Source: an uncultured Collinsella sp. (GTDB lineage Bacteria; Actinomycetota; Coriobacteriia; Coriobacteriales; Coriobacteriaceae). From it: a stretch of 44,738 nucleotides of DNA. The position numbers and the translations under genes are program-made. Below are positions 8,266 through 16,367 of this stretch, one piece after another (position 1 is the stretch's first letter; each line of letters begins with the position of its first letter). The notes beneath the pieces were generated by a model, which was given only the letters and a program-made list of their open reading frames with translations, did no database searches and had not been told where the DNA came from. The stretch spans positions 1-44,738 of the forward strand of contig CAAEUX010000057.1 in NCBI GenBank assembly GCA_900759335.1, read 5' to 3'.

Positions 8266-9351
8266 ATGAAGCCACGTAACATTGCCATCGCCTGCGGTGT
8301 CGCGGGAGTCGCCGTCGGCCTTGCCGCTGCCACCGGTATCGTTTATCACAAGCAAATCAAGTCCGCCGCGTCGCTCAAACGCTTGACCGGCTACGCGGAT
8401 GGCTATGACCTGTACGCAATCGACATCGCCTACGACTACGATCTTGATCGCATCATCGCCGCTGGCGTGCGCGACGACCAGGCCTACATCGATGCCGTGG
8501 TGGCGCAGGTGCTGCCCGGTGTGCCGGCACATGTCCAGGCGCCCCAGTTTGCCTGCAGCGCTTTTGTCGCCGTAGATGCCGAAGGCCGCGTGCGCACCGG
8601 TCGCAATTACGACTTTAAGGACGACACCTCGGCGCTGCTGGTGCGCAATCACCCACGCGGCGGCTATGCTTCCATCGGGTTTGCCGCCCTCAATAACCTG
8701 GGCGCCAACACTCCGCTTGACTCCATCACCGGACGCGCCGCGGCGTTGATGGGCCCGTTTGCCCAGCTCGACGGTGTTAACGAATGCGGCGTGTCCATTG
8801 CCGTACTCACCCTGGATTCCAAGCCCTGTGACCAGGACACGCAACGCCCCGCCATCAATACCTCGCTCGCCATCCGCCTGGTGCTCGACCGTGCCGCCAC
8901 CACGCAAGAAGCTGTCGACCTGCTTTCCGCCTACGACATGCACGCTATGGCAGGACGCGATTACCACTTCTTTATCAACGACGCCGCCGGTGACGCGCGC
9001 GTAGTAGAGTGGGACCCGCGCGATCCGGACCGCGCTTTCAAAGCGACTCCTGTACGCCAGGTTACGAACTTCTACGCCTGCTATGGCGACGAAGTGCTGC
9101 CCAACCAAAAGAATGACGAGCTGGGCCATGGTAAAGAGCGCGCCGTCGCAATCGCCGATGTCCTTGACGCCCACGCCGGTGCCCAGGACGAGGCAGTCGC
9201 TTGGAAGGCCCTTCGCGCCGCAGCCCAAGAGCCCAATCCGGAAGACATCACCAGCAATACGCAATGGTCGGTCATCTTTGACAATACCGAGCCCGCTGCC
9301 GCCATCACTCTGCGCCGCCACTGGGGCGACGTCGACGCCTTTGCGCTGTAA
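8266..9351 (+). CDS. Membrane-anchored Ntn amidohydrolase (choloylglycine hydrolase family)
   Basis: This 361-residue protein has an N-terminal hydrophobic segment (about 5-27), then a domain of the linear amide C-N hydrolase/choloylglycine hydrolase family. The presumed nucleophile is C97 in FACSAFVA, followed by GRNYDF (112-117), the typical Arg-Asn-Tyr-Asp contact segment. Family members hydrolyse penicillin V, bile-salt or N-acyl amide bonds after self-processing to expose an N-terminal Cys. Here 96 residues, including a membrane or signal segment, precede the Cys, so processing would have to remove a sizeable propeptide. True bile-salt hydrolases begin with Met-Cys, so that activity is not implied. 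An AGGAGGAGAG ribosome site precedes the ATG. Confidence 0.8.
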   Translation: MKPRNIAIACGVAGVAVGLAAATGIVYHKQIKSAASLKRLTGYADGYDLYAIDIAYDYDLDRIIAAGVRDDQAYIDAVVAQVLPGVPAHVQAPQFACSAFVAVDAEGRVRTGRNYDFKDDTSALLVRNHPRGGYASIGFAALNNLGANTPLDSITGRAAALMGPFAQLDGVNECGVSIAVLTLDSKPCDQDTQRPAINTSLAIRLVLDRAATTQEAVDLLSAYDMHAMAGRDYHFFINDAAGDARVVEWDPRDPDRAFKATPVRQVTNFYACYGDEVLPNQKNDELGHGKERAVAIADVLDAHAGAQDEAVAWKALRAAAQEPNPEDITSNTQWSVIFDNTEPAAAITLRRHWGDVDAFAL

Positions 9352-9419
9352 GGAGCCAGGCCCGTCGACCTTACGTTCCCTGACGTTGCTTACATTTCCA
9401 TACGCTTGAGCTAACACGT

Positions 9420-9452
9420 TTTACCCCCGTATCAACAGTGTGCGGGGGTAAA
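9420..9452. terminator. Inverted repeat between Ntn hydrolase and pfkA
   Basis: TTTACCCCCG (9420-9429) pairs with CGGGGGTAAA (9443-9452) around 13 nt. The T-rich left and A-rich right flanks suit a bidirectional terminator for the upstream gene. It also lies where an operator of pfkA could be. It ends 38 nt before the pfkA start. Confidence 0.55.
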
Positions 9453-9490
9453 CTTATGCGCATGTTATAACTTGCCCGGAAGGATTCATC

Positions 9491-10570
9491 ATGCTCAGGA
9501 TCGGTCTTCTTACCAGTGGCGGCGACTGCCAAGCGCTCAACGCCACCATGCGCGGCATCGTCAAAACGCTTATGACCAATAGCGAAGAACCTATCGAGAT
9601 CTATGGTTTTGAGGACGGCTACCAGGGCCTTATCTACAGCAGGTTCCGCGTCATGACGCCCGCCGATTTTAGCGGTATCCTCACCCGCGGCGGCACTATT
9701 CTGGGCACGAGCCGCACGCCGTTCAAGCGCCTGGATACCCCCGAAGCCGATGGTGTCGAGAAGGTGCCGGCGATGGTCCACACCTATCATAAGCTGCAGC
9801 TCGACTGCCTGTTTATGCTGGGCGGTAACGGCTCCACCAAGACCGCCAACCGCCTGCGCGAAGAGGGCCTCAACGTTATCGCCCTGCCCAAGACCATCGA
9901 TAACGACACATGGGGCACCGAGCTGACGTTTGGCTTTACGAGCGCCATCGACGTCGCCACCAAGTGCATCGACGACATCCACACCACCGCTTCGAGCCAC
10001 GGCCGCGTGTTCGTTATCGAGATCATGGGCCACAAGGTTGGCTGGATCCCGCTGTATGCCGGCGTCGCGGGCGGCGCGGATGTCATCTTGATTCCCGAGA
10101 TCCCCTACGACATGGATAACGTCATCAAGACCATCGAGCATCGCATGGAAACCGGCAGCCGCTTTACGATTGTAGCCGTCGCCGAGGGCGCTATCTCCAA
10201 GGAGGACGCGGCGCTGTCCAAGAAGGAGTACAAGAAAAAGCTCGCCGAGCGCACGAGTCCGTCGATTGTCTACGACATCGCCAAGGAGATCGAAGCCAAG
10301 ACTGGTCGCGAGACCCGCGTCGCCATCCCCGGCCACACGCAGCGCGGCGGCCAGCCCGACGCCCAGGACCGCATCTTTGCGACCCAGTGCGGCGTCGAGG
10401 CGGCACTGGGCTGTCTACGCGGCGAGTTTGGCTACATGATCGCCCTGCGTGACGGCAAGATGTGCCACATGCCGCTCGAGGAAGTCGCCGGCAAGCTCAA
10501 GTATGTCGACCCCCAGAGTGATCTGGTGCGCGAGGCCAAGGCGCTGGGCATCAGCTTCGGCGACGAATAG
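9491..10570 (+). CDS. pfkA: 6-phosphofructokinase
   Basis: This 359-residue glycolytic enzyme phosphorylates fructose 6-phosphate to the 1,6-bisphosphate. It shows LTSGGDCQALNA (phosphoryl-donor loop), LGGNGSTKTA, PKTIDND with the catalytic Asp, EIMGHKVGW (substrate binding) and PGHTQRGG. The donor-site pair reads Gly in GGNG and Lys in PKTIDND. By family knowledge, Gly at the first position points to ATP, while Lys at the second is typical of the PPi-dependent or actinobacterial group III enzymes, so the donor is not settled by sequence. GGAAGGA precedes the ATG. The last codons and the stop are part of the outer arm of hairpin H1. Confidence 0.93.
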   Translation: MLRIGLLTSGGDCQALNATMRGIVKTLMTNSEEPIEIYGFEDGYQGLIYSRFRVMTPADFSGILTRGGTILGTSRTPFKRLDTPEADGVEKVPAMVHTYHKLQLDCLFMLGGNGSTKTANRLREEGLNVIALPKTIDNDTWGTELTFGFTSAIDVATKCIDDIHTTASSHGRVFVIEIMGHKVGWIPLYAGVAGGADVILIPEIPYDMDNVIKTIEHRMETGSRFTIVAVAEGAISKEDAALSKKEYKKKLAERTSPSIVYDIAKEIEAKTGRETRVAIPGHTQRGGQPDAQDRIFATQCGVEAALGCLRGEFGYMIALRDGKMCHMPLEEVAGKLKYVDPQSDLVREAKALGISFGDE

Positions 10571-10746
10571 CCTCGGCCGAAACTGCTCTCATCGGAGACC
10601 CCAGGGCTTACCTCCCAAATCGTCCTCGGACATGTCAGGATCCCGCCGTGCGCTTCGCGCGGCGGGATCCTTCCGTCCTGCGGAAAGATTTGGGAGGCAA
10701 GCCCTGGGGCCTCCTGCGGTAACCGGGGAGGCCGAGGCTATTCGTC
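10562..10746 (+). repeat. Structured hairpin family H, copy H1
   Basis: The outermost 17-bp perfect stem (10562-10578 with 10730-10746) includes the pfkA stop codon. The next stem is 10599-10620 with 10688-10709 (22 bp, one mismatch). The conserved core strands are CGTCCTCGGACATG (10621-10634) and CGTCCTGCGGAAAG (10674-10687). The inner GC-rich stem (10637-10671) is closed by a TTCG loop. Within the core, UCC pairs GGA and GGAC pairs GUCC, leaving a UC/UGC internal loop. Orientation is that of pfkA. Confidence 0.8.
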
Positions 10747-10774
10747 TTCTTGCTGCAAGTGCCTGGGGTAGGAT

Positions 10775-10985
10775 GCGGCGTGCATTTTTGGGAGTATTCA
10801 GCAGCCGAGGGTGCCTGCATACTGGATTTTGGGCGAGAGACAGGCGCCGCGGGCCGCATTCTGCAAAAAAATGAGCGGTCCTCGAGGCGCCGGAGCTCAA
10901 AGTCAGGCTTTCAATGCGCTTTTGTGCGCCCGCTCCCACACTCGCGGACTCCGGGATGCTGAATTCTCCGGAATTTGCACGCCGC
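10775..10985. mobile_element. MITE-like segment with 32-bp imperfect terminal inverted repeats
   Basis: The ends 10775-10806 and 10954-10985 are inverted repeats matching at about 26 of 32 positions (both read GCGGCGTGCA inward). The 211-nt segment contains no credible gene. Target-site duplication is not evident. The size and structure fit a non-autonomous element or a large hairpin repeat. This, H1 and the terminator at 11013 account for most of the 537-nt gap after pfkA. Confidence 0.5.
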
Positions 10986-11012
10986 CCCCTGGGGTACCCG
11001 CGGGCAAAAAGC

Positions 11013-11049
11013 AACCGCCCCGCCGAAATATGCAATCGGCGGGGCGGTT
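11013..11049 (-). terminator. Terminator after the FtsX-type permease
   Basis: A 14-bp perfect stem (AACCGCCCCGCCGA with TCGGCGGGGCGGTT) with a 9-nt loop; on the minus strand it is followed by GCTTTTTGCC. It lies 59 nt beyond the permease stop. Confidence 0.8.
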
Positions 11050-11107
11050 TATGCAAAAATGCGGTTGTGGTACATTACAGCTCGCTACAGCTTGAATCCC
11101 AGGCAGG

Positions 11108-13873
11108 TTACTCGGCGCTCTTGAGGGCGCCGACCATGTCGATCTTGTTGAGCGTTCGGTTGGTGGCGAGGTTGACGATAAACGTAAAGCCAAAGGAAAG
11201 CACCACGGCGAGCACGTAGCTTAGCGGCTCGACTTCGACGTCAAAGTACAGCGACGGCATCTGCAAAATGTACGTAAAACTCTCGGCCAGCAAGCCGCCC
11301 AGTGGCACGCCCAGCGCGGCGCCAATTGCCGTGAGGATCAACGTCTCCTTGTTGACGTAATGGTGCACCTCGCCACGGCGGAAGCCCAGCACCTTGATGG
11401 TCGCCAGCTCGCGTTCGCGCTCGGAGATGTTGGTGTTGGACAGCGTAAACACCACCACAAACGACAGGCACGCCGCCATAAAGGTCACAAGCACCACGAC
11501 CGAATTGATAATCGTAAAGTTCGCCTCATAGTTTTCCCAATGCTCGGCCGTACTCGAAATCGAAAGCCAGCCGTCACTCTTAAGATTCTTGCTAAACGCA
11601 ATCTGGTCGGCCGACGAGCCCTTAAGCAGCACAAAGATCCCGTTAAGGCGTGCACTTCGACCAAACGCGCGCTCATAGGTGCCCTGCGTCATGTAAAGCG
11701 TGTTGCCCAGATAGTTGAGCGAAATGTCACTGACTTTGACCTTGGCAACATTGAGCGACGAATCCTGGACGTGCGCCGTATCGCCCGGCTGAATCCCCAG
11801 TACCAGCTGTGAACTTTTGCTCAGATACACGTCTCCGTCACGCAAAGACAGCGGTTCTTTGGACTCATCCTCCAGGCGCACGTAATCGCCCAAGTCACCC
11901 GTGCGGTCGTCGGGAATCACGATGAGCTGCACAGTCTCGCTCTTGCCACCAAACGTAAAGGTGACGTTGTCGGTCATAATCGGCAGGGTTGAGGTCACGG
12001 TCACGTTGGAATCATTGGCCGCGCTGCGCTCATCCAATGCCGCGCACGTCTGCGAAAAATCGTCGGGATTGGCGACCGCCAGCAGGTCGTAGCGCGTGAT
12101 ATGCCCGTACTGTTTGGGCGAAAGCGCCACCGATGTGTCACGGATGCCCATACCGCAGATCACGAGCGCTGTGCAGCCGGCGATACCGAAGATGGTCATA
12201 AAGGCGCGCTTTTTGTAGCGGAACAGGTTACGCGCCGCCACCTTGTTTAAGAAGCCCATGCGGCGCCAGATAAATCCGATACGCTCGAGCAGAATGCGTG
12301 AGCCGGCACGCGGCGCCTTGGGACGCATGAGCGAAGCCGGCGTCTCGGCCATCTCGTGGCGGCAGGCGATAATCGTGGCGCCCACCACGCCCACGGCAAA
12401 CAGCGCTACCGACACGAGCGACGACACGATATCGTACGAAAGCAGCATCTGGGGCAGCGAGTACATGTCGTCGAACACCGTAAACAGGAACAGCGGCAGG
12501 CCCACAAATCCGATGATGTTGCCAAGCACGCCGCCGATCAGACACGCCCACAGCGAGTAGTCCACGTATTTGGACAGGATACGCCCACGTGAATAGCCGA
12601 GCGCCTTGTACAGGCCAATAAGTGTACGCTCCTCCTCAACCATGCGCGTGGCGGTGGTGAGGCTGATGAGCACAGCGACGACAAAGAAGATAAATGGGAA
12701 CACCGTGGCGATGGCCTCGATCGAAGAACTGTCGCTCTCGACGCTCGAGTAGCTTGCGATGTTACCGCGGTCCTGGATGTACCAGGAGCATTCGCCCAGA
12801 TCGGAAAGCTCGGCGCGGGCATCGGCAAAATGCTGGTCAGCGGCGGCGCGGCGCTGGTCCAACTCGGCCTGAGCCTGGACGCGCTCCTCGCTGCCCTCGG
12901 CCATGCGATTGATGTTGCCCTGTTCAATCCCAAAGAGCATATTCGCCTCGCGCTCGGCCGTATCCAAGCTTGCCGGCGTGTCGACCGTCAGCTCCTGAGC
13001 ACGCGCCTTCTCACGCTCCTCACGGATTTTCTCGATATTGCCCTTGACCTCATTGATCTTTGCCGCGTAGGCATCCGAATAGGAGTTGAGACTCTTGGCT
13101 CCCTCGACGATCACGTGGACCGCGGAGTAGGAAGAAGATGTCGCGGCGTCCTCGCTCACATAGAACTTATAGTCCGCCGCCGAAGCAGCGCGAAAGGCGT
13201 TGACTGTCGAGTCGGAGCTCACATCAGTGGGATCGAGAACCTCGGCCGTAATGGTGTAATCGCCCGCGGCAAACTGATCCTTGGCGCTTTGGTTCGATGA
13301 ACTTGCGTCATTGGCGGCAAAACTCACCGTATCGCCGAGCTTTTTGCCCGAAGCCTTCAGGAACTTCGAAGTCACCGCAACCTCATCGGCGCTCTCGGGC
13401 AAATCGCCGCTCACCAGCACCGGCTGATCGATGTTCTCCTTGGAGAGACTCTGCACGACCACGCGCTCGCGCGTTGTGCCCACGGCGGTGTAGGCGGTCT
13501 CGGTGTAGATACCCTCGGCCGTCTCGACGCCGTCGACCTCTTGGATGGCCGCGAGATCGTCGCGCGTAAGGCCATAGGTCGACTGCACGTTAATGTCATA
13601 GACATTCTGCTGGTCAAAATAGGCGTCGACCGAATCGCGCAGGTCCTCGCAGCCCGCCTTAAGGCCGCACATCACGCTCACGCCGAGCGCGGTGATGACC
13701 ACGATGGACAAAAAGCGCTTAAGACTGCCTCGGATTGTGCGGTAGATGCCGCGGCGAAAAACCGTCGGCACCATATCGTTTGAGCTTTGAGCGGTACGGT
13801 AGGTCGTAAAATCCTGCTCGCGCTCCGTATTCTGCGCGTCGTGGCGTAGGCTGTTTTGGCGATCTTGGTCCAT
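11108..13873 (-). CDS. ABC transporter permease with two FtsX domains
   Basis: This membrane permease of about 921 residues has one membrane helix near the N-terminus, then a large extracytoplasmic region of about 300 residues rich in charged, coiled-coil-like sequence. A first FtsX-type three-helix block follows (from about 385, with VEEERTLIGLYKALGYSRG after the first helix). Then come a cytoplasmic linker, a second outside domain and a second FtsX block (from about 785, with RERELATIKVLGFRRGEV). This layout is that of MacB/LolE-like macrolide, peptide or lipoprotein exporters. It works with the ATPase encoded directly upstream. The ATG at 13873 is 5 nt after the ATPase stop; a GTG at 13885 overlapping the ATPase gene is possible. 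Substrate is unknown. Confidence 0.9.
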   Translation of the reverse strand: MDQDRQNSLRHDAQNTEREQDFTTYRTAQSSNDMVPTVFRRGIYRTIRGSLKRFLSIVVITALGVSVMCGLKAGCEDLRDSVDAYFDQQNVYDINVQSTYGLTRDDLAAIQEVDGVETAEGIYTETAYTAVGTTRERVVVQSLSKENIDQPVLVSGDLPESADEVAVTSKFLKASGKKLGDTVSFAANDASSSNQSAKDQFAAGDYTITAEVLDPTDVSSDSTVNAFRAASAADYKFYVSEDAATSSSYSAVHVIVEGAKSLNSYSDAYAAKINEVKGNIEKIREEREKARAQELTVDTPASLDTAEREANMLFGIEQGNINRMAEGSEERVQAQAELDQRRAAADQHFADARAELSDLGECSWYIQDRGNIASYSSVESDSSSIEAIATVFPFIFFVVAVLISLTTATRMVEEERTLIGLYKALGYSRGRILSKYVDYSLWACLIGGVLGNIIGFVGLPLFLFTVFDDMYSLPQMLLSYDIVSSLVSVALFAVGVVGATIIACRHEMAETPASLMRPKAPRAGSRILLERIGFIWRRMGFLNKVAARNLFRYKKRAFMTIFGIAGCTALVICGMGIRDTSVALSPKQYGHITRYDLLAVANPDDFSQTCAALDERSAANDSNVTVTSTLPIMTDNVTFTFGGKSETVQLIVIPDDRTGDLGDYVRLEDESKEPLSLRDGDVYLSKSSQLVLGIQPGDTAHVQDSSLNVAKVKVSDISLNYLGNTLYMTQGTYERAFGRSARLNGIFVLLKGSSADQIAFSKNLKSDGWLSISSTAEHWENYEANFTIINSVVVLVTFMAACLSFVVVFTLSNTNISERERELATIKVLGFRRGEVHHYVNKETLILTAIGAALGVPLGGLLAESFTYILQMPSLYFDVEVEPLSYVLAVVLSFGFTFIVNLATNRTLNKIDMVGALKSAE

Positions 13874-13878
13874 GGGCG

Positions 13879-14580
13879 CTACCACTCGATCGTCTCGATA
13901 GGCACGGGATTTTGCTGGACCGTCTCGCTCTCCACGCGGCCGCTCCTAAAGCGGATCAGACGATCGGCCATGGGCGCCAGCGCGGAGTTGTGGGTGATGA
14001 TGATGACCGTAATGCCCTGCTTGCGGCAAGTGTCCTGCAGCAGCTGCAAGATCTGCTTGCCGGTTTTATAGTCAAGTGCGCCCGTGGGCTCGTCGCACAA
14101 AAGCAGCTTGGGGTTCTTTGCCAGCGCGCGGGCAATGGACACGCGCTGCTGCTCGCCGCCCGAAAGCTGCGCGGGGAAGTTGGCGAGGCGCTCACCCAAG
14201 CCAACCTGGCAAAGCGTTTGCTCGGCATCGAGCGAATCGGGGCAGATTTGCGCCGCAAGCTCAACATTTTCGAGCGCCGTCAGGTTGGGGACCAGATTGT
14301 AGAACTGGAAGACAAAGCCGACATCGGCGCGGCGGTATTCCACGAGCTGAGCCTCGTTGGCGGAGCTCACGTCGCGCCCGTCCACCGTCACGGTGCCGGA
14401 GGTCGCCGTATCCATGCCGCCCAGAATGTTGAGCGCCGTGGTCTTGCCGGCACCCGAAGCACCCAGAATGATGGCGAGCTCGCCGCGCTCGACCGTAAAG
14501 CTCGCGCCGTCGAGTGCGTGAATGCGGGCGTCGCCCTCGCCGTATGCCTTGATGACGTCTTTGAATTCGATATAAGCCAT
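13879..14580 (-). CDS. ABC transporter ATP-binding protein (MacB/LolD type)
   Basis: This 233-residue ATPase has Walker A GASGAGKTT, a Q-loop region (VFQFYNLVPNLTALENVELA), signature LSGGEQQRVSIARAL, Walker B LLLCDEPTGALD and the switch His in TVIIITHN. The sequence belongs to the lipoprotein/macrolide exporter ATPase class that pairs with FtsX-type permeases. It is the first gene of a two-gene operon with the permease, virtually end to end with it. The 271 nt upstream hold a partial R repeat and the divergent GyrI-like gene's SOS promoter. Confidence 0.95.
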   Translation of the reverse strand: MAYIEFKDVIKAYGEGDARIHALDGASFTVERGELAIILGASGAGKTTALNILGGMDTATSGTVTVDGRDVSSANEAQLVEYRRADVGFVFQFYNLVPNLTALENVELAAQICPDSLDAEQTLCQVGLGERLANFPAQLSGGEQQRVSIARALAKNPKLLLCDEPTGALDYKTGKQILQLLQDTCRKQGITVIIITHNSALAPMADRLIRFRSGRVESETVQQNPVPIETIEW

Positions 14581-14636
14581 CGATCGGTTCCCATCTGGTC
14601 GGATAACTCTTTAGTATTACCCATTTCGCACCGACT

Positions 14637-14666
14637 AAAAAGGGACGGGTTTATTTTGGCAGGTTC
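14637..14666 (-). repeat. Dispersed palindrome R, partial copy 3
   Basis: On the minus strand this reads AACCTGCCAAAATAAACC then GTCCCTTTTT, matching the copies at 5469, 6677 and 43254. The right arm has degenerated (TAGTCGG instead of GGCAGGT), so the hairpin is lost. Confidence 0.75.
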
Positions 14667-14781
14667 TATATGGGGAAACGGCAGCTATAGATGAGGCGCC
14701 GGGGAGGCAGAGAAATCATCGATGGGGTCAGGCCGACCGCCAAACACAACGCGCGCATCTCAATCTGTCAGCCAAATCATT

Positions 14782-14810
14782 CGAACAACTGTTCGTTTCT
14801 ATGATATGAT
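14782..14810 (+). promoter_or_regulatory. LexA (SOS) box and promoter of the GyrI-like gene
   Basis: CGAACAACTGTTCG (14782-14795) is an exact match to the Gram-positive LexA/DinR consensus CGAAC-N4-GTTCG and a near-perfect palindrome. Overlapping TATGAT hexamers (14800-14805 and 14805-14810) provide a -10, so the box covers the -35/spacer region, as in repressed SOS promoters. The start codon of the GyrI-like gene is 42 nt downstream. Confidence 0.75.
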
Positions 14811-14851
14811 TCCGCTATCTAAGCAGGCCAATACGCAGAAAGGCGGCCAAC

Positions 14852-15489
14852 ATGGCGTTCGACTTTAAGAAGGAATGCAAGGAGCTCTACAGACCTGCAA
14901 GCAAGCCGAGTATCATAACTGTCCCGCCTATGAGCTACGTTGCCGTTCGCGGAAAGGGCGACCCAAATACCGAAGGTAGCGAGTATCAAAATGCCCTGCC
15001 GCTGCTTTACGGCATCGCCTATACCGTCAAGATGTCAAAGAAAGGCTCAAGGAGTATCGAGGGCTATTTCGACTTTGTGGTACCGCCGCTCGAGGGCTTC
15101 TGGTGGCAAGACTCCCCGAGCGGCGACATCGATTATGTACGCAAGGACGATTTCAACTTTATCTCGTGCATCCGCCTGCCCGATTTCGTCACTCAGGATG
15201 ACTTTGACTGGGCGGTCGCGGAAGCCACGGCCAAAAAGAAACTGGACTTTTCTGCCGTCGAGCTGCTTAAAGTTGACGAGGGTCTCTGCGTTCAATGCAT
15301 GCATACCGGACCCTACGACAGCGAGCCGGCAACCGTAACGCCATGCATGAATATGCGACCGAGCAGGGCTATGTCCCCGACTTCTCAGATACCCGTTTAC
15401 ATCACGAAATCTATCTCTCCGATCCACGCAAGTGTGCGCCGGAGAAACTTAAGACCGTGGTTCGTCATCCTATCAAGCGCGCTGAATAG
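14852..15489 (+). pseudogene. GyrI-like small-molecule-binding protein, frameshifted
   Basis: The first 160 or so residues, from ATG 14852 (AAAGGCGG upstream), match the GyrI-like ligand-binding family (MAFDFKKECKELY ... VPPLEGFWW ... HTGPYDSEPATV). The normal continuation (MHEYATEQGYVPDFSDTRLH ... RHPIKRAE) is present but in another frame up to 15489. Deletion of one base near 15335-15337, within the run CCGTAACGCC, would explain it; an added base restores a protein of about 212 residues. Translation of the broken frame instead runs to 15514. GyrI/SbmC of E. coli is SOS-induced and protects gyrase, which fits the LexA box here. Either it is a true pseudogene or a sequence error. Confidence 0.8.
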
Positions 15490-15562
15490 CGTGGAGCGTC
15501 ATTTCACGCGCTAGGTTTTAAGCCAGCCAACCAGCCGCCTCCTAGGCTGTCAAGCAATTATC

Positions 15563-15658
15563 TTGACGCGGCCCGTCGCATCTTATAAGTTTGTTTTGCT
15601 AAAGCTGGAAAGCCTCTCAACGATGCGCAACTCCAGCTCTTTTTCTATCAAGAGGCTT
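15563..15658 (+). promoter_or_regulatory. Abi gene leader with promoter and alternative hairpins
   Basis: A possible promoter is TTGACG (15563-15568), 15-nt spacer, TATAAG (15584-15589). Downstream, AGCTGGA (15603-15609) pairs with TCCAGCT (15632-15638), followed by a T run: a small terminator. Overlapping it, AAGCCTCT (15609-15616) can pair with AGAGGCTT (15651-15658), which contains the ribosome site of the gene. The two stems exclude each other, an attenuator-like design. A conserved ncRNA motif upstream of abiF-type genes is known, and this leader is a candidate, unverified. Confidence 0.45.
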
Positions 15659-15660
15659 AA

Positions 15661-16010
15661 ATGAAATACCGGAAGTCGCGGATATCCATCAACGAACAAA
15701 TAGCACTATTGACAGAATACAGGGGTCTTAAGTGCTCTGATCAAAGCGAACTCGAGCGAGCTTTGGTCGAAGTCGGCCACTACAAACTGTCGGCCTACTG
15801 GTTTCCCTACAAAACCAAATGCAAGTCCGGGATTACCATCTTTCGCGAAGGCACAACATTCGAAACCATCATCTACACGTATGAATTTGACCGAGCCCTC
15901 CGGCAGTTAATGTTTGATGCGGTCGGCAGAATTGAGATCTACCTCAAAAGCAGAATTGCCTATCTTGCCTCTGAGGAACGCGGGCCTTTCTGTTACCCAG
16001 ATGTCGCCAT
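15661..16010 (+). pseudogene. Abi_2 family (AbiD/AbiF-like) abortive infection protein, 3'-truncated
   Basis: About 116 residues carry the Abi_2 pattern: ISINEQIALL near the start, VGHYKLSAYWFPY, FREGTTFETIIYTYEFDRALR and a repeated helix GRIEIYLKSRIAYLA. Family members are around 300 residues and act in phage-abortive infection. Here homology stops at PFCYPDVA (about 16008), where sequence of a chloride-channel gene begins in a different frame, and the reading frame then runs on nonsensically to 16110. The ribosome site AGAGG lies 5 nt before ATG 15661. It reads as the left remnant of a deletion between two genes. Confidence 0.75.
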
Positions 16011-16223
16011 AACGAGGCTCAACTCGGCATGTCCATCGCGCTTTGCGCCGCGCTGGGCTACGCAGCCGTCTTTGGCAGCGCCACCAATACGCTGCTCGCA
16101 CCCATCCTGATTGGCTGCGAAGTCTTCGGTTTCGGTAATCTGCCGGCATTCTTCATCGTCTGCGTCGCGGCTTACCTGTTCAACATGGATAAGTCGATCT
16201 ATGCCCTGCAGAAGCGGGCGTAG
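16011..16223 (+). pseudogene. ClC chloride channel gene, 3' remnant
   Basis: In frame with ATG 16029, this stretch encodes about 70 residues resembling the C-terminal end of ClC-type voltage-gated chloride channel/antiporter proteins (FGSATNTLLAPILIGCEVFG, then FFIVCVAAYLFNMDKSIYAL). The rest of the gene, including the selectivity segments, is missing. It directly follows the truncated Abi_2 sequence, so one deletion of unknown size joined the two. A start at 16029 without a ribosome site is unlikely to be used. Confidence 0.7.
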
Positions 16224-16240
16224 AAAGATGTCCAAGCAAG

Positions 16241-16304
16241 TGGTCTCAACCGGAAACGGCATCCCACTCTAAGGCTGTATTCCGGGACACGGTTTCCGTT
16301 TGGG
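16241..16304. repeat. Imperfect inverted repeat in the 16224-16367 gap
   Basis: The region holds an imperfect inverted pair around CCGGAAACGG (about 16250) and CGGTTTCCG (about 16291), roughly 17 of 23 positions paired. It lies between the ClC remnant and the convergent ogt gene and may end transcription from either side. Confidence 0.35.
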
Positions 16305-16367
16305 ACGCCATTCGGAAAGCGCATCCCGTTCTTTCACGGCGTCTTGGCTATGCAAAGTGCTCGAACG

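Noticed and set aside
8266..9351. Calling the Ntn protein a bile-salt hydrolase
   Set aside because: The nucleophile Cys lies at residue 97 after a membrane segment, not at position 2, so substrate cannot be assumed.
8212..9417. 401-codon minus-strand open frame opposite the Ntn hydrolase
   Set aside because: Shadow frame; it has no motifs, while the plus strand has a start, ribosome site and active-site Cys.
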